64,000 nt of DNA from Rothia nasimurium (GTDB lineage Bacteria > Actinomycetota > Actinomycetes > Actinomycetales > Micrococcaceae), in assembly GCF_928391935.1 (NCBI RefSeq), contig NZ_CAKMTD010000001.1, forward strand, positions 1 through 64,000. Reading direction: 5' to 3'. Below are positions 56,836-64,000 of the stretch, one piece after another. The notes below the pieces were generated by a model that was not told the DNA's origin, searched no databases, and saw nothing but the letters and a program-made list of their open reading frames with translations. Position 1 is the stretch's first letter, and the number at the start of each line of letters is the position of its first letter. A program made the translations under genes and the position numbers.

Positions 56836-58056
56836 TTACTGGCAGACTTCCTTATGATCCTCGCAGAACTGCTCATACACCTTAACATTCTTCTGATGCT
56901 CAGCGTAGGTCTCGGCAAAGAGGGTTTCACCGGTGAACAAATCTACAGTAACCCAGAAGTAGTAGTCGTTGTCCTCCGGATCAGCTGCTGCCTTAATTGC
57001 TGCTGCACCCGGCGAACCGATGGGGCCAGCAGGCAGACCCTTGTAGTAGAAAGTGTTGTATTTGTTGGACTTATCATTCTTTTGCTCTGTTGAGATGTGA
57101 TAGCTCTGGATACCCAGGCCGTAGGCAACAGTAGCGTCCGACTGCAAGTAACCGCTAGTTTCACCGTCGGGGTTGTTGAGACGGTTCTCGATAGCACCAG
57201 CAATGGGGCCGTAGTCCTTTTCCATGCCTTCAAACTCAAGAATTGAAGCAACGGTCAGAACATGGAAGATACGGTCGTCGCCGAATACCCCGTCAGCTTC
57301 AAGTTGCTTCTTGGTGTTATCCACCATCATCTGAAGAATTTCATGGGCGGTAGCGTCCTTGGGGAACCTGTATTCACCAGGGTAAAGGAAACCTTCAATG
57401 GTGGGGAACTGGGAAGGAATCCCAAAACTTTCAACATCCGTTGACAGGGTCTTGAATTCCTGGGAGCTGATGCCTGTACCAGTGGCTAGGGCTTCAAAGG
57501 TCTTGTCCATACGCCAGGTACGGGCCACAGCAACGTAGTTAGTGTTGGCCTCATCGAAGCGCAAGAGTTCTTCCAAGACCGCCTGGCTACTCATTTCTTC
57601 CTGAAGCTTGTACTCACCAGGCTGGAAGAAAACATCAGGGGCAGTTTCATTGTAGGCCTTCAGGAACCGTTCGGCGTTAGCAATGATTCCCTGTTCCTCC
57701 AGGGAATTTGCAATGGTACCGACAGCAGCGCCATCGGGAATGGTGAAGGTTACCTCAGTTCCGTTCCCCGAACCAGCATAGTCCTTGCGTTCAAACCAGC
57801 CGAGGCGAGGGCTAATAATTGCGACCACGAGCACCAGGGCTACGAGGAAAACTAAGCCAGCTGACACGACGAAGTTGCGACTACGGCGACGGGTGCGCTC
57901 CCGCTCTTCCTTTGTGAAAGTTTCGTCAGGGTCGGCAGCGAAGAAACCGTCGAAACCTTCGGCTTCCGGTGCCCCGAACAGACCCTCAAGGTCAGTTTGC
58001 TGGTTCTGGGTTCGGGGTTTGCGCGGCGGGCGGCTAGAACTCGAGTTACTTGTCAT
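56836..58056 (-). CDS. mltG: Endolytic murein transglycosylase MltG
   Basis: Membrane-anchored lytic transglycosylase that cuts nascent glycan strands. 406 residues: a long polar cytoplasmic N-terminus (1-60), one membrane helix (61-82) and an external YceG domain with EGFLYPGEYRFP (221-232) and the catalytic Glu in ASILEFEG (Glu274). The usual Lys after this Glu is Phe here. ATG 58056 is chosen (MTSNSS...); the frame is open to 58236 but that part lies within ruvX. It overlaps the ruvX end by 11 bases. Confidence 0.9.
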   Translation of the reverse strand: MTSNSSSSRPPRKPRTQNQQTDLEGLFGAPEAEGFDGFFAADPDETFTKEERERTRRRSRNFVVSAGLVFLVALVLVVAIISPRLGWFERKDYAGSGNGTEVTFTIPDGAAVGTIANSLEEQGIIANAERFLKAYNETAPDVFFQPGEYKLQEEMSSQAVLEELLRFDEANTNYVAVARTWRMDKTFEALATGTGISSQEFKTLSTDVESFGIPSQFPTIEGFLYPGEYRFPKDATAHEILQMMVDNTKKQLEADGVFGDDRIFHVLTVASILEFEGMEKDYGPIAGAIENRLNNPDGETSGYLQSDATVAYGLGIQSYHISTEQKNDKSNKYNTFYYKGLPAGPIGSPGAAAIKAAADPEDNDYYFWVTVDLFTGETLFAETYAEHQKNVKVYEQFCEDHKEVCQ

Positions 58057-58585
58057 TCGGGTTCTCCGTTTCGTCGGTTGAAAGTGTGGGGGCTGCGATG
58101 GTGGGAGCAAGAACGACCTGTTCCCCAGCAAGATGTTGACCGGCCTTGAGGGTGTCGAGAGCATGTTGGAGGATGTTGACCGCGGCAACCTGGTCAACCA
58201 TAGTCTTAAAGTCCTTGCTAGAGACTCCTGCTTCATGCAGGGAACGATGGGCGCTTACCGTGGTGAGGCGCTCATCGATGAGCCAGACCGGGATAGGGGT
58301 TCCTTCGGCGGCTAGTTCTTCAGCCAGGGCCTGGGCATACTCACGTGCCATATGGGTTGAGGGGCTGTCTCCCCCGCGCATGGTTTTGGGAAGCCCAACA
58401 AATACTTCAGTGACTTCGTTGACTTCTAGGAGCTTGCGAAGCACCCGCCGGTCGGAGTTCTTTTTCAGATCACGACGGAGGGTTTTGAGGGGGGTTGCGA
58501 GTATGCCGTCGGGGTCGCACAGGGCCAGGCCGACGCGGGCATTACCCACGTCGACCCCCATGCGGCGGCCTCTGGTGAAGGTCAC
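58046..58585 (-). CDS. ruvX: Putative Holliday junction resolvase RuvX (YqgF)
   Basis: RNase H-fold nuclease implicated in pre-16S rRNA processing and recombination. 179 residues from GTG 58585: GVDVGNARVGLALCDPDG (first Asp), VFVGLPKTMRGG, WLIDERLTTVSAHRSL and VDQVAAVNILQHAL (last Asp). It starts 4 bases after the alaS stop. The C-terminus has an extra 20-residue Thr/Pro/Ala tail. Confidence 0.93.
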   Translation of the reverse strand: MTFTRGRRMGVDVGNARVGLALCDPDGILATPLKTLRRDLKKNSDRRVLRKLLEVNEVTEVFVGLPKTMRGGDSPSTHMAREYAQALAEELAAEGTPIPVWLIDERLTTVSAHRSLHEAGVSSKDFKTMVDQVAAVNILQHALDTLKAGQHLAGEQVVLAPTIAAPTLSTDETENPNDK

Positions 58586-58589
58586 TGGG

Positions 58590-61277
<2,688 letters not shown>

Positions 61278-61322
61278 CGAGGCTTTCTTCCTTCGGTTGG
61301 TGTTTAAATCTAGTGGTCTCGC

Positions 61323-61766
61323 CTAGGCGAAAAAGTCTTTTCCAAGCTCAGCATCACGTTGGAGCCTGTGGTGGGTTGGTGAGGTTGATTCTGGGGTGTT
61401 ACGGGCCTCAAGGACGGGTCCGGAGTCATGAGCCTCCAGGGGAGTCCAGGTATCGAGGGAACCGGGCCGGTCCTCCTGGGCCTGCTGATCGAAGCGGGCT
61501 CTCAGCTCTTCCTCTTTTTCATCCATCCCGGCCTTGACCGTTGCCGCAAAGCCAAGGGCCTTGAGGGCTACCCCCTTGAGGGGCTGGCCGTACTTGGAAT
61601 CAAAGAATTGAGCCATGGGTCCGTCTTCTGCCACAAATTTTTGCATGGTGCCCGGTTGTTTGAGGGCCAAATCTGAACCGGGTTCTTGTACCACCCGGGC
61701 CCGGGAGGCAAGGTAGCCTACCGCCACTCCCCCGGCAATCAAGGCCAGATTTTTTAGGAGTCCCAT
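61323..61766 (-). CDS. Conserved small protein of unknown function
   Basis: 147 residues with a short N-terminal hydrophobic stretch (LLKNLALIAGGVAVGYLAS, residues 3-21) that could be a signal anchor, then a soluble charged domain with a probable amphipathic helix (DEKEEELRARFDQQAQED). I do not recognise a known domain. Many Actinobacteria carry a similar gene pair (a DUF948 protein and a small anchored protein) just before alaS. It overlaps the end of the upstream gene by 13 bases; GAGGG precedes ATG 61766. Confidence 0.7.
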   Translation of the reverse strand: MGLLKNLALIAGGVAVGYLASRARVVQEPGSDLALKQPGTMQKFVAEDGPMAQFFDSKYGQPLKGVALKALGFAATVKAGMDEKEEELRARFDQQAQEDRPGSLDTWTPLEAHDSGPVLEARNTPESTSPTHHRLQRDAELGKDFFA

Positions 61767-62188
61767 GTGGAGCCCTCCTGACGGGTCGGGGCTGCACCCT
61801 GGGACCCGGTGGACTGGGAACCTGACCCCTTCACAGCCTGCCTCAAACCGTGGGAGAAGGCCGCAACCTTAATGAGGGGCTGGCCAACAGTTGAGGTAAC
61901 AAGCGACGACAGGGCCGAGACATTAGCCGAGGCATCAGAAACATTGCTGGTGATGGTATCGACCTTATCAATCTGAGCATTAGTGCTCGCAACGGTCTTC
62001 GTGACTTCTTCCAGCAAGGGCTGGGTCTCCTGATTAAGTGACCTGATCGTGACCGTCAGCTCATCAAAAACCTTGCCGAGCTTAAGGATGGGAACAGCCA
62101 GAAGGGCAACCAAAATAGCGAATACACCGGCCGCGATAAGGCCCGCAATGTCTGCACCGCTCACTGGTACCTGCTCTCTGGCGGGCAT
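61754..62188 (-). CDS. DUF948-family membrane protein
   Basis: A 144-residue protein. A single membrane helix (about 13-35: IAGLIAAGVFAILVALLAVPIL) is followed by a long helical/coiled-coil region (LTVTIRSLNQETQPLLEEVTKTVASTNAQIDKVDTITSNVSDAS), the pattern of DUF948, and a disordered Ser/Gly/Gln tail. Function unknown. ATG 62188 is preferred over the frame start 62209 because GAGAGG lies 6 bases before it. It heads the operon to aroB. Confidence 0.78.
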   Translation of the reverse strand: MPAREQVPVSGADIAGLIAAGVFAILVALLAVPILKLGKVFDELTVTIRSLNQETQPLLEEVTKTVASTNAQIDKVDTITSNVSDASANVSALSSLVTSTVGQPLIKVAAFSHGLRQAVKGSGSQSTGSQGAAPTRQEGSTWDS

Positions 62189-62357
62189 AACCCACCTCTC
62201 AAAGGACACGATTTGATAACAATCTTACTTCACCCAGGGGCTATAAGGGGATTTTTTGGGGCCACTTTCCCCGGTCTGCCCTATCACACACACCCCCGGG
62301 GCAGTCCAAGCAGGCGATCCGCTGGCGTCCTGGCCCAAGACCTGACCCTTAAAAGGG

Positions 62358-62405
62358 CGACCCGCCCACCCGAAACCACCGGAGGTGGCAGGGGTGAACG
62401 GGTCG
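62358..62405 (-). terminator. Branched hairpin terminator after rpsD
   Basis: Nested pairs: CGACCCG/CGGGTCG outside (62358-62364, 62399-62405), then CACCC/GGGTG and CCACC/GGTGG inside. It lies 16 bases after the rpsD stop. No T-run. Confidence 0.7.
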
Positions 62406-62421
62406 ACTAAGCTTGGCGGGA

Positions 62422-63054
62422 TTAGGCCAGGCGTGAGTAGTATTCAACGACCAGCTGCTCTTCGCAGGTGACGGGGATTTCTTCACGCTTGGGGGCGCGC
62501 TCAAGCTTAGCGTGGAGCTTCTCGATCTCTACGTTCAGGTAAGCAGGAGTGTCGGGCAGGACGTCCTGGTGTGCGCCGGTGGCTGCAACCTGGAAGGGTG
62601 CCATCTTCTCGCTCTTGGGGTGAACGTGGATCAGCTGGCCGGGCTTGACGCGGAAGGAGGGGCGGTCAACGCGGATGCCGTCTACCATGATGTGGCGGTG
62701 GACAACGAGCTGACGTGCCTGAGCAATGGTGCGAGCGAAACCTGAGCGCAGGACGAGGGCGTCCAGGCGGGTTTCCAGAATCTCGACCAGGTTCTTACCG
62801 GTCTGGCCCTCGATGCGCTTGGCTTCGAGGTAGGCGCGACGCATCTGAGCTTCACGGATGTTGTACTGTGCGCGCAGACGCTGCTTCTCGCGCAGCTGTA
62901 CCGCGTAGTTGGAGTCAGCCTTCTTGCGGCTGCGGCCGTGCTGGCCGGGGCCGTAAGGACGACGCTCGAGGTACTTTTCTGCCTTGGGGGTCAGTGCAAT
63001 GCCGAGGGCGCGTGACTGACGCACGGTACGGCGGGTACGGTTGTGGTTTGCCAC
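62422..63054 (-). CDS. rpsD: 30S ribosomal protein S4
   Basis: Primary binder of the 16S rRNA 5' domain. 210 residues. ANHNRTRRTVRQSRALGIALTP... then ERRPYGPGQHGRSRKKADSNYAVQLREKQRLRAQYNIREAQMRR; the S4 domain (RLDALVLRSGFARTIAQARQLVVHRHIMVDG) is clear. There is no N-terminal zinc cysteine cluster. GTG start with AAAGGAA ahead. The 280 bases before it (63055-63333) hold its promoter and leader; I see no further gene there. Confidence 0.96.
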   Translation of the reverse strand: MANHNRTRRTVRQSRALGIALTPKAEKYLERRPYGPGQHGRSRKKADSNYAVQLREKQRLRAQYNIREAQMRRAYLEAKRIEGQTGKNLVEILETRLDALVLRSGFARTIAQARQLVVHRHIMVDGIRVDRPSFRVKPGQLIHVHPKSEKMAPFQVAATGAHQDVLPDTPAYLNVEIEKLHAKLERAPKREEIPVTCEEQLVVEYYSRLA

Positions 63055-63333
63055 AGTTCGTATTCCTTTTCTTTAGCGGTTGGCACGGTCCTGCGTGGAA
63101 CCTTCACCTTCTGGTGCTGTGCCATTCTTCTGGTGGACTGGCCTCCGGTGGGCCGCCCACGGTTTGGGCGGTGGAGAGTGTAGAGCAGCCGCACTCTAGT
63201 CACTACGAGCTACCCGGTGATCAGGGGGACCTGCGTTTTGGGTAGTCTGCCAGCCAACTGTCTAGCCTACCGGGCTTGGGCGGTTTTGTCAGTATTCTGT
63301 TTCAAGGCTGGTGGTGGGCTTGGGCACAGGGCT

Positions 63334-63999
63334 CTAGCCGTCGGGGGTTTCGCGGAGGGTACGAATGCGCCTGAGCCTCTCCCCTAGCTCTTTTTCTGCG
63401 CCGAAAACGGTGGGCCGGTAGTAGACGGTTCCACGGAGTTTGTCGGGGGCGTAGGTTTGGCGGGCGACCCCGTTTTTCTCGTCGTGGGGGTAGATGTAGC
63501 CTTTCCCGTGTCCCAGGGCTGAGGCGCCGGGGTAGTGGGCGTCGCGCAGGTGGAGGGGTACGGGGCTGGCCTTGCCTGCCCGGACGTCGGTCAGGGCCTG
63601 GTCGATGGCCCGGTAGACGGCATTGGATTTGGGGGCGGACGCCAGGTGGATGGTTGCCTGGGCTAGGTTGAGTCTGGCTTCGGGCAGGCCGACGAGCTGG
63701 ACGGCCTGGGCGGCATTGACCGCAGCGGTGAGGGCGGTGGGGTCGGCCAGGCCGATGTCTTCACTGGCGTGGACGATGAGGCGGCGGGCGATAAACCTTG
63801 GGTCTTCACCTGCTTCGAGCATGCGGGCCAGGTAGTGCAGGGCCGCGTCTACGTCCGACCCCCGAATCGACTTAATAAAGGCGCTGGTGACGTCGTAGTG
63901 CTGGTCGCCTTTTTTGTCGTACCGCAGCAGGGCCTGATTGAGGGCCTGTTGGGCGTGGTCTGCTGTCACCGGCAGGGGCTGGTGGACAGAATACTCCAC
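63334..63999 (-). CDS. rarA: Replication-associated recombination protein A (C-terminal part, cut by the window edge)
   Basis: The last 221 residues of RarA/MgsA, an AAA+ ATPase that acts at stalled forks. The part shown is the C-terminal region: [63 protein letters not shown], then [37 protein letters not shown]. The N-terminal Walker motifs lie beyond the window. It sits upstream of rpsD-alaS, the usual actinobacterial order. Confidence 0.9.
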   Translation of the reverse strand: MEYSVHQPLPVTADHAQQALNQALLRYDKKGDQHYDVTSAFIKSIRGSDVDAALHYLARMLEAGEDPRFIARRLIVHASEDIGLADPTALTAAVNAAQAVQLVGLPEARLNLAQATIHLASAPKSNAVYRAIDQALTDVRAGKASPVPLHLRDAHYPGASALGHGKGYIYPHDEKNGVARQTYAPDKLRGTVYYRPTVFGAEKELGERLRRIRTLRETPDG

Positions 64000-64000
64000 A

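Noticed and set aside
63055-63333. Extra gene between rarA and rpsD
   Set aside because: The forward frame here overlaps rpsD and its translation has no domain or start signal; the stretch is best seen as promoter and leader.

Overview
This 64 kb window is a stretch of core chromosome from a high-GC Gram-positive actinobacterium, most likely a Micrococcaceae member close to Rothia. The call rests on gene order and protein character: alaS-ruvX-mltG-aroECKB-efp-nusB-pyrRBC-carAB-pyrF-mihF-gmk-rpoZ-coaBC-metK-priA, hrcA-dnaJ-rsmE-phoH-ybeY-corC-era, actinobacterial mihF, DUF3097 and DUF3043 proteins, a helicase-degenerate PriA, and an aa3 oxidase with subunit IV of CtaF type. Nearly every gene lies on the minus strand. 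I see no phage, insertion sequence, CRISPR array, tRNA or rRNA.

Layout: 1-304 holds a decamer tandem array and the terminator of the cytochrome oxidase operon (ctaC-ctaD-ctaF, 305-3337). 3534-7994 carries erpA, an M20 dipeptidase, a plus-strand DUF3043 gene, pyrD and uppS, followed by recO (to 8770). leuA (8857-10602) has a leader peptide and a pseudoknot upstream. 10835-19807 holds an LCP-family cell-wall ligase, era, a CorC-type protein, ybeY, phoH, rsmE, dnaJ and hrcA, with a CIRCE operator in front of hrcA. 19895-21327 has two plus-strand genes. 21395-24501 is hemW-lepA, then plus-strand pemK-like and rpsT. 25893-30472 is holA and a competence cluster in which ComEC is split into two translationally coupled genes. 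30628-34137 is degV and leuS; 34342-36362 is a plus-strand hydrolase-glycosyltransferase pair.

From 36348 to 63054 there is almost unbroken minus-strand transcription: rpoZ-coaBC-metK-priA, mihF-gmk, the pyrimidine operon pyrR-pyrB-pyrC-orf-carA-carB-pyrF (preceded by a PyrR-type RNA binding site), efp-nusB, then a nine-gene operon from a DUF948-type protein through alaS and ruvX to the shikimate genes aroE-aroC-aroK-aroB. rpsD and the 3' part of rarA close the window.

De novo pyrimidine synthesis is nearly complete here (pyrR/B/C, carA/B, pyrF, and pyrD separately), as are the late shikimate steps. The best points for a second look are RNA-level: the leuA pseudoknot leader, the PyrR site beside the pyrR ribosome binding site, the split comEC, and hairpins at the 5' ends of priA and rpsT. 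I found no clearly undescribed multi-gene system; the window is mostly conserved housekeeping DNA.
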